Positions 49,996 through 59,575 of a stretch of 64,000 nucleotides of DNA are shown here, piece after piece; position 1 is the stretch's first letter, and each line of letters opens with the position of its first letter. The position numbers and the translations under genes were made by a program. The stretch lies in NCBI RefSeq assembly GCF_000400735.1, contig NZ_KE007361.1, positions 43,256 to 107,255 of the forward strand, given 5' to 3'. The notes under the pieces were generated by a model that saw nothing but the letters and a program-made list of their open reading frames with translations, was not told the origin of the DNA and made no database searches. This DNA comes from Acinetobacter tandoii DSM 14970 = CIP 107469 (lineage in GTDB: Bacteria > Pseudomonadota > Gammaproteobacteria > Pseudomonadales > Moraxellaceae).

Positions 49996-51876
49996 ATGGA
50001 AAACTCTCTTTTTATACCTCAATCTGGTTTTCGTTTTTATTTTAAAGCACATCCCGACTATATTTTTGAAATCGGATCTATAACCTATAATGCTATTCGA
50101 TATGCTGCTATAGCTGGTGGAAAATCATTTTCAATAACACCCACCGAATTCGAAAGCCGCTATAAATTAGGTGAAATTTTATGCGTATTTGCACCTGAGA
50201 AACTCATAATCAACTCCAAATATAGCTCAGAACTTCATCGCAAAGAACGCTATGTTATTAATGCATTACAACTATTGGAGCACCCTACAAGTATTAATCT
50301 GCTTTCCAAATTAATCCCCCAAATAGCTTCCGACATTAATGACCTTAACCCACCTTCGTGCCGTACTGTAGCAAGATGGATCAATAAATATCAAAGTTCT
50401 TCTCAGAATAAACTGTGCTTGCAAAATAAACATTCAGGTAATCGCAGTTTACGATTCTCTCCTGAAATTTATCAAATTCTAAATCAAGCAATCAATGAAA
50501 TCTATTTAAAGCCTGAATACAGAAGTGGTAAAGACGTACTTGCCTATATGCTTGGTCGATTCATGGAACAAGGCATCCCATTAGAACAGTTACCAACACT
50601 TCGTAGTATCCAGCGACATATCAAAAAATTAGATCCTTATATTGAATTTAAAATGAAAAAAGGGTCCCGAATAGCGAAGAAAAAATTTCAAGCTGCTGGC
50701 AAAAGTATCATTAGTCCATTCGCTCTTTATATGGTCGAAATTGATACACACTATTTAGATCTAATCGTGATTGATCCGAAGACGAAACTTGCCTTAGGTC
50801 GACCATTTCTCGCATGTGCAATTGATATCTACTCTAGAGCCATTGTTGGAACTTATATCAATATGTACCCCCCTAGTGCTGCAACTACATTAGAAGTCAT
50901 CAAAGATATGATTACTCGGCCAAACCAAAAGTTACCAGGAGGAATCCCAAGTATCGTCATTCCAGATAATGGAGTGGAGTTTAAAAACAATGCTCTCGAA
51001 CGAGTATGTGAACAGCTGAAAATTACTTTGACTCCTTCCCAAGTAGGTACACCTAATAACAAACCTCATATTGAACGTTTTTTTAGTACGCTCACACATG
51101 GGATTATACAAAAACTACCGGGTACAACTTTTTCTAATCCAACGAATAGAGGTGAATATAATTCAAGTAAAATTGCACAATTAACTTTAGAACAATTAAA
51201 ACAATATATAGATACTTGGATTCATGAGGTTTATCACCGATCTATCCATCACACGACAGGACGTTCACCTATCATCATGTGGCAAGATGCCATTGAAGAT
51301 ATACGACCGAGTTTTCTTACAGATATAGATGCAAAAATCTTATGCCGTAGGCCTATTGAAAGAAGCATTAATCACGGTCAAGTACGTGTAGATGGTATTA
51401 GTTATTTTTCACATGCTCTAACTACACTACAAGCTAAAGGCATAAAAAAAGTTACCGTGCTTATAGATGATTTAAATTTAAATGAAGTTTTTATCATTGA
51501 TCCCAACAAGCAAGATGTAGTCATTCAAGCAGATTCAACCAATCAAGACTATACATTTGGATTAACACGAATAACTCATCTTGAAGTTCAAAAACTAAAG
51601 AAAATTCAATCTCGATCTGATAAACAAAAAATTGGTCCGATGTCCGATTTATATTATCTGTATAAGCTTATGCATGAGATTCAAACTAATCTTGTGAGAC
51701 GAAAGCCAAGATTGAAACCAATTACTCTTGAACTTCCGAAGCAGCTACAGAGGATCGAAGAACAACTATTCTCAAAAGACAAGGATATTGTTGAACAACC
51801 TGCTTCCACAATAAATGTACCTACACCAATTAATCAATTTGGTTCATTGGAGGTATTTAAACATGGAAAAATTTGA
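49996..51876 (+). CDS. tnsB: TnsB/TniA-like DDE transposase
   Basis: A 626-residue rve-type transposase. The DDE triad is Asp250 (VEIDTHYLD), Asp324 (VIPDNGVEF) and Glu360 (NKPHIERFFS), a D-x73-D-x35-E spacing normal for TnsB/TniA. The N-terminal DNA-binding domains (about 60-220) would recognise the 20-21-bp end repeats, and the C-terminal tail should contact TnsC. The last 14 bases overlap tnsC. Confidence 0.93.
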   Translation: MENSLFIPQSGFRFYFKAHPDYIFEIGSITYNAIRYAAIAGGKSFSITPTEFESRYKLGEILCVFAPEKLIINSKYSSELHRKERYVINALQLLEHPTSINLLSKLIPQIASDINDLNPPSCRTVARWINKYQSSSQNKLCLQNKHSGNRSLRFSPEIYQILNQAINEIYLKPEYRSGKDVLAYMLGRFMEQGIPLEQLPTLRSIQRHIKKLDPYIEFKMKKGSRIAKKKFQAAGKSIISPFALYMVEIDTHYLDLIVIDPKTKLALGRPFLACAIDIYSRAIVGTYINMYPPSAATTLEVIKDMITRPNQKLPGGIPSIVIPDNGVEFKNNALERVCEQLKITLTPSQVGTPNNKPHIERFFSTLTHGIIQKLPGTTFSNPTNRGEYNSSKIAQLTLEQLKQYIDTWIHEVYHRSIHHTTGRSPIIMWQDAIEDIRPSFLTDIDAKILCRRPIERSINHGQVRVDGISYFSHALTTLQAKGIKKVTVLIDDLNLNEVFIIDPNKQDVVIQADSTNQDYTFGLTRITHLEVQKLKKIQSRSDKQKIGPMSDLYYLYKLMHEIQTNLVRRKPRLKPITLELPKQLQRIEEQLFSKDKDIVEQPASTINVPTPINQFGSLEVFKHGKI

Positions 51877-52804
51877 GAATCGTTTTGAACAAATTCGATC
51901 GATTAACAATATTGTTATCACTTCCAATGAATTCATGGTCGCTTTCACAGGCATACAAGATTGCGTAAAAAGAAGTATTTCATTTAGCGAACCAGTTGGA
52001 TGTATGCTTCTTGCTGAAGGGGGACTTGGAAAAACAACCCTCTGTAAAACAATCTTGAGTCTTATGCCTCGTACAGAAAAAATTGAGAAGGATCATAAGA
52101 AAAATATCATCCCTGTATGTTATGTAGAGGTACCATCGCCTGCCACAGTTAAATCATTAGCAATAACGATGCTCAAAGAGCTTGGCGATCCTACTTATGA
52201 AAATGGGTATGGCACTACTGAATACTTAACTAGCAGGCTTATTTATTTACTCGCACAATGCGAAACTAAGCTTATATTCTTAGATGAATTTCACCATTTA
52301 TTTGAGCGTAAACCAACATCTACAAGAATGAATCGGACTACAGGCAATTGGCTTAAAACGCTAGTAAACCGAACAGGGATTAGCTTTTGTTTAGTTGGTT
52401 TACCTGAGTTTGTCCCACTACTTCAAGTTGATAGCCAGATTGCTCGTAGATTCCCTTTCATCTACCACCTAAATCCATTAACTGTTGATCCTTCAAATGG
52501 CGGGAGCATGTTTGCATTTCTTGCTGAAGTTGCAAGAACACTCAATAAGCAAAATATCACTTTCTCACCACCTCTAAATAGCCAACTTGTAGGCATGCAA
52601 ATTCAACTAGCAACAAAAGGCTATCACTCATACGTAATGAGCCTGATTAGAGAAAGTATCGCACATGCTTTACATGATAATAGGCAAGTAATAACTCCCC
52701 TTGATTTCAGTTATTCATGGAAATTAGGCATCACGCTCTACATTAGCAAACAAAATAAAAATCCATTTGAAATGAACATTTCACAAATCATTTCATTAAT
52801 TTAA
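51863..52804 (+). CDS. tnsC: TnsC/TniB-like AAA ATPase
   Basis: A 313-residue regulator that carries target information from TniQ to the transposase. Walker A AEGGLGKTT is at 51-59, and Walker B KLIFLDEFHHLF is at about 135-146. Arg-finger-like NRTGISFC follows. ATG at 51863 is preferred because GGAGG lies 9 bases upstream; the frame is open to 51815. It overlaps the tnsB end, so the genes are translationally coupled. Confidence 0.92.
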   Translation: MEKFENRFEQIRSINNIVITSNEFMVAFTGIQDCVKRSISFSEPVGCMLLAEGGLGKTTLCKTILSLMPRTEKIEKDHKKNIIPVCYVEVPSPATVKSLAITMLKELGDPTYENGYGTTEYLTSRLIYLLAQCETKLIFLDEFHHLFERKPTSTRMNRTTGNWLKTLVNRTGISFCLVGLPEFVPLLQVDSQIARRFPFIYHLNPLTVDPSNGGSMFAFLAEVARTLNKQNITFSPPLNSQLVGMQIQLATKGYHSYVMSLIRESIAHALHDNRQVITPLDFSYSWKLGITLYISKQNKNPFEMNISQIISLI

Positions 52805-52815
52805 TAGTCAGAATT

Positions 52816-54780
52816 ATGCAAAATCCTCTTTTAATACAAGCAATACCTCATGAAGATGAGTCACCAATGAGTTTCTTGTTAAGAACAGCAGAACTCAATG
52901 CACATAGTTCAATTTTTAATTTAATAGGCAAAGAAAAGTATAAATCTATCATTCGTCAGTCTTTGAATTATCATATTTCTGATATGAAACGCTTCACTCA
53001 AGTGTTAGAAGTATTAAATCTTGATAGTTCTTATAAATTTCTAGCTTTTGAAAGATCAAGGCCAACCAATAGATCTCCTATAATGATTGGAACAATTGAA
53101 GTCCCCCATGAATTATTAGAATTAGAAGGTTTACGCTACTGTCCTACTTGTCTTTCTGAAAAAGCATATCTTAGAAAAATATGGACATTAAAGCCTATAC
53201 ATGCATGTCCAATACATTATTGTTTGTTAATTGATTCTTGTCCTGAATGTAAGAATTTTCTTCTCCCCAAAACAGGGGTTCTAAACTGTTCTCGCTGCGG
53301 TTTTAAATTAGATAAAGGACCTGTACAAAAAGTAAAATCAATGGAAAGTATCTATTGGTTTCTTGACATACTTACGCATAGTTCAAATGAAGTTTTTTCA
53401 GATTTTGCATCATGCTGGAAAGCATTCAATTCTTTCTTAAAAGATGATAATTCCAATACAAATGAAAATATTTTTTTTAAAGTGTATGAATATTTTTCTG
53501 ACCCAGAGACTTCTGCCATAAAATTAAGTGAAAATATTAACAGTAGAAGTGAGAATTCTCATCCACGTATTCTATTGCTACCATTTCTAAAACATAAAAA
53601 ACTTTTCAACAAGCATATTAAAATCACCGAAAAGAATTCTTCAGAATATAGAATTAGTGAAAATAGTATTTCCAAAAATCTTAGAAATTATGAAATACAA
53701 CTGATCTTAAATATTTCTCGATTTGAGCTTGAGAAATTGATAGAAAATGACTTTTTGAAGCTTGGACAGAAAGAACTCTATAAAGGAGATATTGCTAGCA
53801 GAGACATAGAACACTTCTTAATTGATACATATTCTCAACCTAAATCTACACTTCTCACTAGCATCGAAGCACCTGCAGACAATGATAGTATGCAATTAAA
53901 GGATGTTGCTAAGTTGTTAGATATCAATTATGACCTTGCTAGAAAACTAGCAAAATCTGGATGGTTCAAATTAGAGAATACAAATGAAATACCACAGACT
54001 TTCAAAAAATATTCAAAAGAAAAGGTGAATGAATTCAAAGAAAATTACATACTCGTTAGTCCACTAGCAACACAACTAAAGGCATCTCCAACTAATCTAG
54101 TGGAAAAATTAAGGGCTTTAGGTATTACTCCTACTAATGGTCCACATATAGATTCAACTGCAATTAATATTTTTTTAAAGACTGATGTCCAAGATATAAA
54201 ACCAGATGACTTAAGTATGATTAAGAGCTATCCAACTCGTTCTGGAAGACAAAAAAATGCGTTAAAAAATGTGCCCCAGAGTACCGAGTATTATTCTTTA
54301 AAAGATGCTGCTTCCACACTAAAAATCAGCTCTAACAAAGTAGCTGTACTTGTTCACAGAGGGATTCTTGTGAAAGATGAGAACAATCCTTTATCAATTC
54401 AGATCCAAGAAAATTCGCTGTTAAATCTTAAGAACAAACTCAATAGCGAAAATTATATTTCCTATGTAGATGCAGCAAAGCAATTAAATTGTCCTATTAA
54501 TTGGATAAAAAAATATTGGTGTGATACAGGTTTCTTAAGCATTGAAGATTTAGTCTATTGGAAGCTCATTCCGCGAGAAGAACTCAGTGAAGTACTTAAA
54601 TTGAAGGAAGTCTATATGACAGGTACTGAAGCTAGTAAGTTACTGGGAATGAGACATTCACATATAACGAACCTACATAAACAAGGTTTAATTCGCCCTT
54701 ATTATCTTGGTAAAACTGAGACTAAAATTAGGCTATTTAAAAGAGATGATGTCATATGTATCAAAAATGAGAGCTCTTAA
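52816..54780 (+). CDS. tniQ: TnsD/TniQ target-site selection protein with HTH array
   Basis: A 654-residue protein. The TniQ N-terminal domain (about 1-170) has a zinc module: Cys109/Cys112, Cys131/His134, Cys142/Cys145 and Cys158/Cys161. The C-terminal half contains about five repeated helix-turn-helix-like units, near residues 359 (MQLKDVAKLLDIN), 412, 492 (YYSLKDAASTLKIS), 547 (YISYVDAAKQLNC) and 600 (YMTGTEASKLLGM), each resembling excisionase/MerR recognition motifs. TnsD reads the attachment site in Tn7; this array is a good candidate for reading the nrdB 3' end. It starts 11 bp after tnsC. Confidence 0.88.
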   Translation: MQNPLLIQAIPHEDESPMSFLLRTAELNAHSSIFNLIGKEKYKSIIRQSLNYHISDMKRFTQVLEVLNLDSSYKFLAFERSRPTNRSPIMIGTIEVPHELLELEGLRYCPTCLSEKAYLRKIWTLKPIHACPIHYCLLIDSCPECKNFLLPKTGVLNCSRCGFKLDKGPVQKVKSMESIYWFLDILTHSSNEVFSDFASCWKAFNSFLKDDNSNTNENIFFKVYEYFSDPETSAIKLSENINSRSENSHPRILLLPFLKHKKLFNKHIKITEKNSSEYRISENSISKNLRNYEIQLILNISRFELEKLIENDFLKLGQKELYKGDIASRDIEHFLIDTYSQPKSTLLTSIEAPADNDSMQLKDVAKLLDINYDLARKLAKSGWFKLENTNEIPQTFKKYSKEKVNEFKENYILVSPLATQLKASPTNLVEKLRALGITPTNGPHIDSTAINIFLKTDVQDIKPDDLSMIKSYPTRSGRQKNALKNVPQSTEYYSLKDAASTLKISSNKVAVLVHRGILVKDENNPLSIQIQENSLLNLKNKLNSENYISYVDAAKQLNCPINWIKKYWCDTGFLSIEDLVYWKLIPREELSEVLKLKEVYMTGTEASKLLGMRHSHITNLHKQGLIRPYYLGKTETKIRLFKRDDVICIKNESS

Positions 54781-54801
54781 TTTAGTAAGAATTCTCATTT
54801 G

Positions 54802-55743
54802 TCAGCGACTATATGATCTTCTAACAACTAAAAGAGAATCGTTTGGAATTTCCACTTTTACTTTTATCTGTACATCATTACCTTGGTAATCCTTAGCTTT
54901 AGACTTGTATTGAACTAAGGCATTTTTACCTATGCCTCTAAGTAAGATTTCAGTGTTTTTTAATTCGACATATTCCCCTTTTCTCTCACCAATCTTTGAT
55001 TTAGGAAAAAGATCTTTTAGTCCAAATTTTATAAAAATAATACTTTGTTTATCATCTTCTCGTATTGAGGCTAATGTTGAATTTATAAGAAAATTATTTT
55101 GCTTTTGACTATAAGCAAGATATATAACACTTGGAATAAGCAATATAGACATAAGCATAATTGCAAGTTTTACATGCTTCTTTTCAGTATTTTCTACTAA
55201 GAGTTCATCACTATATGAAAGATTACTCCTAAAGAATTTAATGAATTCCTTAATAAAACATGCTAGTAGTATGCTTAAAAAAATCATCAATAATAGGTTT
55301 ACTGATTTTTCATTATAAAAAATAAATACTAAGGCAAATCCAATAATGTAAAAAATAAATTTTACGAAATACACAGAAAGTTTATCCATATATTTCATTA
55401 TATTAACTAAAGTCACCATTTCTATATTTAAATAATTTTTTAAAATTTTTCTTATATTAAATAAAAACATAATAGAATTTAAAATACTTTTCACAATGAA
55501 AATTATTATTCTCCCAAATGCATAATGAGTACTTAAAAACAATACATAAACTAGTAAAAATTTTATAGTTATTACTAAAAACAAAAGACCATCACCTAAT
55601 GATAGGTCTGTAGGGAAATAGTCAATATAAATAAAATAGCAGAGTATAAGACATATGCCAAAACCAATGATGAACTTAGTAATTAATCCACTATATTCAA
55701 TAAGAACCTTAATTTTATTAAACAGAAAAAGAGTAAATTTCAC
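54802..55743 (-). CDS. multi-span membrane protein of unknown function (313 aa)
   Basis: About six predicted helices (near 20-42, 50-72, 74-100, 122-145, 150-168, 190-211) followed by a soluble C-terminal domain (about 215-313, containing IFIKFGLKDLFPKSKIG and IKVKVEIPNDSLLVVRR). Starts with GTG at 55743 with AGGG upstream. It is the last gene after Cap15 on the minus strand, 29 bp away, so probably part of the same transcript as the CBASS pair. No family recognised; could be an accessory effector or an unrelated gene. Confidence 0.65.
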   Translation of the reverse strand: MKFTLFLFNKIKVLIEYSGLITKFIIGFGICLILCYFIYIDYFPTDLSLGDGLLFLVITIKFLLVYVLFLSTHYAFGRIIIFIVKSILNSIMFLFNIRKILKNYLNIEMVTLVNIMKYMDKLSVYFVKFIFYIIGFALVFIFYNEKSVNLLLMIFLSILLACFIKEFIKFFRSNLSYSDELLVENTEKKHVKLAIMLMSILLIPSVIYLAYSQKQNNFLINSTLASIREDDKQSIIFIKFGLKDLFPKSKIGERKGEYVELKNTEILLRGIGKNALVQYKSKAKDYQGNDVQIKVKVEIPNDSLLVVRRSYSR

Positions 55744-55772
55744 TTATCCCTCATATTAATATTTTACCTTAA

Positions 55773-56435
55773 TTAACGATAATTCTCATCTTCTGTTACT
55801 GGATGTTTCTCAAAACTTTCTGGTAAATCCTCTAAGAGTTCCTTAGAGTAAAAATGCAATATGATTTCTCCCTTGGTCAGTCTTTCTGTCCAATATTTAC
55901 CTACTAGTTTTTGTTTCGGATTCTCAATAATATTAAATACAGCTGTTCCATCATGTGGAATACTACGTTCATTTAAACTTAATCTTGGCTGACTAGAATA
56001 AGAATATGCCATGATTTTAATTTGTCGATCAGAATCTATAATAAAACCTTCCGAATATGAGGAACTTTCCATTTCACTTGTTCTCATTTTACAATTAATA
56101 TGAAAAAAAGATTGATTTATAGTAAGCATTACAGGGATTGGATCTGGTTTTTTACCTGTTTTTGGATTTTTCCAATCTGAATATATAAACCCTACCCAAC
56201 TTCCATTTAAGTTAGGAAATGGGACCAACCATCCTCTAAAAATTTTAAATTTCCAGCCCCATTTAACAAATGCTGCAATCACTAAAAGATCAATACTAAC
56301 TACTTTAGGTATTAGTCCAAAAAAGTCTTTTATTTTTGATAGATCGAGTTCATTAAAATAGGCTAGCAAAAACCAAGAAACTGCAGAAACCCCAATGAGA
56401 AGATATATCGAGCTTTTAAGGGAGGTATTACTCAT
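55773..56435 (-). CDS. cap15: CBASS effector Cap15-like protein
   Basis: A 220-residue protein with two N-terminal membrane helices (about 8-27 and 45-61) and a beta-rich domain (about 75-200) starting with the family sequence FPNLNGSWVGFIYSDW. Cap15 proteins bind a cyclic nucleotide through this beta-barrel and oligomerise in the inner membrane, killing the infected cell. Its ATG overlaps the CD-NTase stop (ATGA), so expression is coupled. Confidence 0.85.
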   Translation of the reverse strand: MSNTSLKSSIYLLIGVSAVSWFLLAYFNELDLSKIKDFFGLIPKVVSIDLLVIAAFVKWGWKFKIFRGWLVPFPNLNGSWVGFIYSDWKNPKTGKKPDPIPVMLTINQSFFHINCKMRTSEMESSSYSEGFIIDSDRQIKIMAYSYSSQPRLSLNERSIPHDGTAVFNIIENPKQKLVGKYWTERLTKGEIILHFYSKELLEDLPESFEKHPVTEDENYR

Positions 56436-57310
56436 GAATTAAATCCCATATAGTTCCAAGCTGTCTTAGCAAACTCACGCCCATCTTTACGGGTCCATTT
56501 CTGTTTAGAATGAAATAAGTAAATACATTCATTTACTTCCATCCAACGATTTATTTCTGGCTCATCGCCTTGGAGTGAATTCCAGATATGAAGAAGCATT
56601 TCTCTAAGGCACTTTGTCCAAGTTGAATGTAAGAAAACTTCATCTGGACAGTTATAAGCTAAGCATTCAATAAAAAATGAGGGTAATTCATGAAATACAT
56701 GATCCACTTCCATTGCATTTTCAATTCGTTTTAAAATGCGCACACCTTTTTTATAGGCATAACCAGTCCGATTATTTTTAGCTATACCATTTTCTTTTTG
56801 TTGGAATGGATAGTTAACTATACTAGTTCCATCTGTCTTAAATATTTTAGTTCCATCTCTAGAGCCATTTTTCATGTAATAACGATAGCTAAAACATGGA
56901 ACGACATCAGCATTTATACGCGCTGAATTAGCATTTATTTGTATGGCAGTAGAGCCTGTCGCATCAACTTGATCTGGAAATTTTTTTTCCAAAGCTAAAA
57001 TTAGCTCTGCTCGTAATTTAGCTGGAGTCCAAATTCCTTCGTAAGGTTTCCCTGATTGACGATTTCCTTTTTCAGATTCTTTCCAATATTGAACCTCGGT
57101 ACACTCTACAGCAATATCTACATCACTATCTGACCGTACGTTAGTATTATTAGCATATGATCCTTTCGCATAAATTTTCAACGAACAATTATTAAAATTT
57201 TCATGCGCACTTATCGCCTGACGAATCATTCGCTCTGTTCTATCTTGTTTATCCTGTTCAGTATCACTTGAGGGACCTGTCCATCTAATTAGCTTATCTT
57301 CCAAACTCAT
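56432..57310 (-). CDS. CBASS cyclic-oligonucleotide synthase (CD-NTase)
   Basis: A 292-residue nucleotidyltransferase. The G-S motif is YAKGSYANNT (Gly50-Ser51). The metal-binding acids are Asp63 and Asp65 in SDSDVDIAV, and the third is Asp135 in ARINADVVPCF. The helical C-terminus (about 180-292) fits the OAS/cGAS-like fold. Activated during phage infection to make a second messenger for the adjacent Cap15. AGAGG precedes the ATG. A two-gene type I CBASS without cap2/cap3. The product is not predictable from sequence. Confidence 0.9.
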   Translation of the reverse strand: MSLEDKLIRWTGPSSDTEQDKQDRTERMIRQAISAHENFNNCSLKIYAKGSYANNTNVRSDSDVDIAVECTEVQYWKESEKGNRQSGKPYEGIWTPAKLRAELILALEKKFPDQVDATGSTAIQINANSARINADVVPCFSYRYYMKNGSRDGTKIFKTDGTSIVNYPFQQKENGIAKNNRTGYAYKKGVRILKRIENAMEVDHVFHELPSFFIECLAYNCPDEVFLHSTWTKCLREMLLHIWNSLQGDEPEINRWMEVNECIYLFHSKQKWTRKDGREFAKTAWNYMGFNS

Positions 57311-57402
57311 TTTATCCTCTAAAAATTATTCGTTCTTAATTCTACTCATTGGAGCATAATGCAAATTAATAAAATAAAATTGATTTACAAATTGCACTTA
57401 CA

Positions 57403-57960
57403 CTAAGCTTCTCTAATATGTCTTGCCAAGTCTGATGCAAGCTGGACATATGATTTCGCATCAGTTTCACTCAATTGGAGCTCTTGTGCATGCACTGCTT
57501 TGTTTCTTAAGTCTCGCAATTTATTGAATATTATAAGTTGCTTCTCATCTATGACTTTACATTGCAATAGATATTCTCCAAGTCTTGGCATATTTCGAAA
57601 AGTATCAGTTGGTGGTTGTTGCCAAAATGAACTCGCAACACTAATTGCAGCAGATTCTACTTCTAGCCATGCTTCCATAATTGCAGCACGAGTAGAAAAT
57701 GTGACTAGATTAAGTAAATTTGAAGAAGTAGATAAAACTTGTAGTGTATTCCTTTCTGCTCCTTGCTCTACAATCATTGCCTCAGCTTTGAGTTCAGAAA
57801 TTTCCTGAGCAAACTCTAATTCCAATTCTTTATATTTTAATCGTCGTAATAAAGGGAATAATTCAAGAATTGGATTTCTAAGTAGAATAGCTAATAAAAT
57901 AACTGTTATTGGCCAAATAACCGCTTTAGTCAATTCTGATATAAATGTAAATATGTCCAT
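57403..57960 (-). CDS. membrane protein with HEPN-like Rx4H motif (185 aa)
   Basis: One N-terminal membrane helix (about 12-30) is followed by a charged coiled-coil-like segment (38-66) and a helical domain with RDLRNKAVHAQEL near residues 149-161. Arg152 to His157 forms an Rx4H arrangement typical of HEPN ribonucleases and their DUF4145 relatives. No family assigned with certainty. It lies between the SIR2 gene (91 bp) and the CD-NTase gene (92 bp) on the same strand. Confidence 0.6.
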   Translation of the reverse strand: MDIFTFISELTKAVIWPITVILLAILLRNPILELFPLLRRLKYKELELEFAQEISELKAEAMIVEQGAERNTLQVLSTSSNLLNLVTFSTRAAIMEAWLEVESAAISVASSFWQQPPTDTFRNMPRLGEYLLQCKVIDEKQLIIFNKLRDLRNKAVHAQELQLSETDAKSYVQLASDLARHIREA

Positions 57961-58051
57961 AATTTTTTATATCTAGCCTTTAAAAATAAAATTCTAAAAA
58001 CGATTAAATAAATAATATTTTTGACAACCCAATAATAAATACCATTTAAAT

Positions 58052-59575
58052 TTAATACCTCGTAACCTCTTCAATAATAAATGGAATATCATCATAATCT
58101 TCGTACCATATAATTGTTACACCTAGCTCTTTCATAAGCTCTTCATTAAGATTATGGTGCCTTTGTAAAAATTTTTCTGCCCCTTCAAGATTATCAATGA
58201 CAGGATTTTTTGTGCTTTTATTATCATAAGCAAAACTTTTTAATGCTAAACGCTTCATAAAAGCATAATGCTTACTTCTTTCAATATTCCTGGCAGATAT
58301 ATCTAGCAACCTACGAAGATTTGGATCAGTCATAGAAAGACCAATCATTAAACAATTATTTTCTCTAAGACCATTTAATTGAACCAAATTAGACCAATGA
58401 TATGTATCTGAATATATTTGATGATATCCCTCTTCAGAGAAAACTAAGGTTGAGTTATCAAGCCCCTCGTATTTATTACGCTCTTCAGGTAAGAAACCAT
58501 GAACATGATAAACAGGTAATTCATCAGGATCGTAGCTTTCCCTATCAGAATATATACAACTGTGAAGTATATTATTCGATGTTAATTGTCTTTCAAGAAG
58601 ATCATCAAAATTATAGGTGATAATTGACCTTACTTTAGCCCCAGTCCTCCGCGGTATGCACATGCAAGCAATAGATTTAATTAATCTTGAATTAATTTCA
58701 AAATTCGAATCTCGAAGTTTATAGAGATTTTTGGTGATTGCATTTTTGAATTCCTTGGCTTCAGTAGTATTTTTTACAAGTCCTTTTCTTAAATATCTTG
58801 CAGCCATTAAAGCAGAAGGCTCATCCACAACATTCAAACGATTTACTAACTCACTAATATCTTTATCAGAGACATCGACATCACTATCAAATTCTTGCGT
58901 TAAATAAGTTACAAACAATGAACTCAATAAGGTGTTCCAATCAGGCATACCCGCACTACTTGATACACCAGCGCCTAAAAAAAGTGAAAATTGCCCCTTT
59001 TGATATGATTCTTTTAAACTAGTAACAACCTTGTCTCTTTCAGATTTCCAGTCAATGGTGGGTTTGCTAACAGCTGACTCTAACCTTAAAGCAAATAAGT
59101 TATTTGCTATTTCATTCACTCTGGCCCTATGCTGACTCGCAATTTTATTTATCTCTTCTGGCCCCCAAATATGTATTCTGAATGGTACGGATTCCTGCTC
59201 AAATCGAGTTAAAATTTTTTCTCTTATCTTTTCGGGAACAGACTTAGCTGAGATGATTATTAAATCTGATAATACCACCTCTTTAATCATAGAAGAAATG
59301 TGAGCACAAAGTTTTGATATTATTACATTAATAGGTTGTGCAGCTAAGTTGAATTTTATTTCTATTAGTGTAGGTCCCAGAAAATTATCAAACCCTTGAG
59401 GAGCTAATCCATCACCAGCATAACTAGGTTCAATTTTTACTAGAAATTTTTTATTTTGCTTTTCAATATGATATTTCAACAAATGAACTATAAAAGTTTC
59501 AAATGAATAATAACTCCTTGGCCCGCCCTCATCTATTCTTTCAAGAATATTATCTATTAACACTTCTGCTTCCAT
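58052..59575 (-). CDS. PD-(D/E)XK nuclease - SIR2 fusion protein (507 aa)
   Basis: The N-terminal domain (about 1-160) has a restriction-endonuclease-like core: Asp63 in QGFDNFLG and Glu72-Ile-Lys74 in LIEIKFN. The SIR2 domain (about 185-480) has the NAD-binding LFLGAGVSSSAGMPDW (residues 198-213), a YNFDD motif, the catalytic-type His in VYHVHGFLP and LMIGLSMTDPNLR. SIR2 defence proteins deplete NAD+ upon phage sensing. It is the most upstream gene of the minus-strand block. Whether it is a separate system or works with the Rx4H protein is open. Confidence 0.8.
   Translation of the reverse strand: MEAEVLIDNILERIDEGGPRSYYSFETFIVHLLKYHIEKQNKKFLVKIEPSYAGDGLAPQGFDNFLGPTLIEIKFNLAAQPINVIISKLCAHISSMIKEVVLSDLIIISAKSVPEKIREKILTRFEQESVPFRIHIWGPEEINKIASQHRARVNEIANNLFALRLESAVSKPTIDWKSERDKVVTSLKESYQKGQFSLFLGAGVSSSAGMPDWNTLLSSLFVTYLTQEFDSDVDVSDKDISELVNRLNVVDEPSALMAARYLRKGLVKNTTEAKEFKNAITKNLYKLRDSNFEINSRLIKSIACMCIPRRTGAKVRSIITYNFDDLLERQLTSNNILHSCIYSDRESYDPDELPVYHVHGFLPEERNKYEGLDNSTLVFSEEGYHQIYSDTYHWSNLVQLNGLRENNCLMIGLSMTDPNLRRLLDISARNIERSKHYAFMKRLALKSFAYDNKSTKNPVIDNLEGAEKFLQRHHNLNEELMKELGVTIIWYEDYDDIPFIIEEVTRY

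Noticed and set aside
51815..51862. Longer tnsC start at 51815
   Set aside because: No ribosome site there and deep overlap with tnsB; ATG at 51863 has GGAGG at proper spacing.
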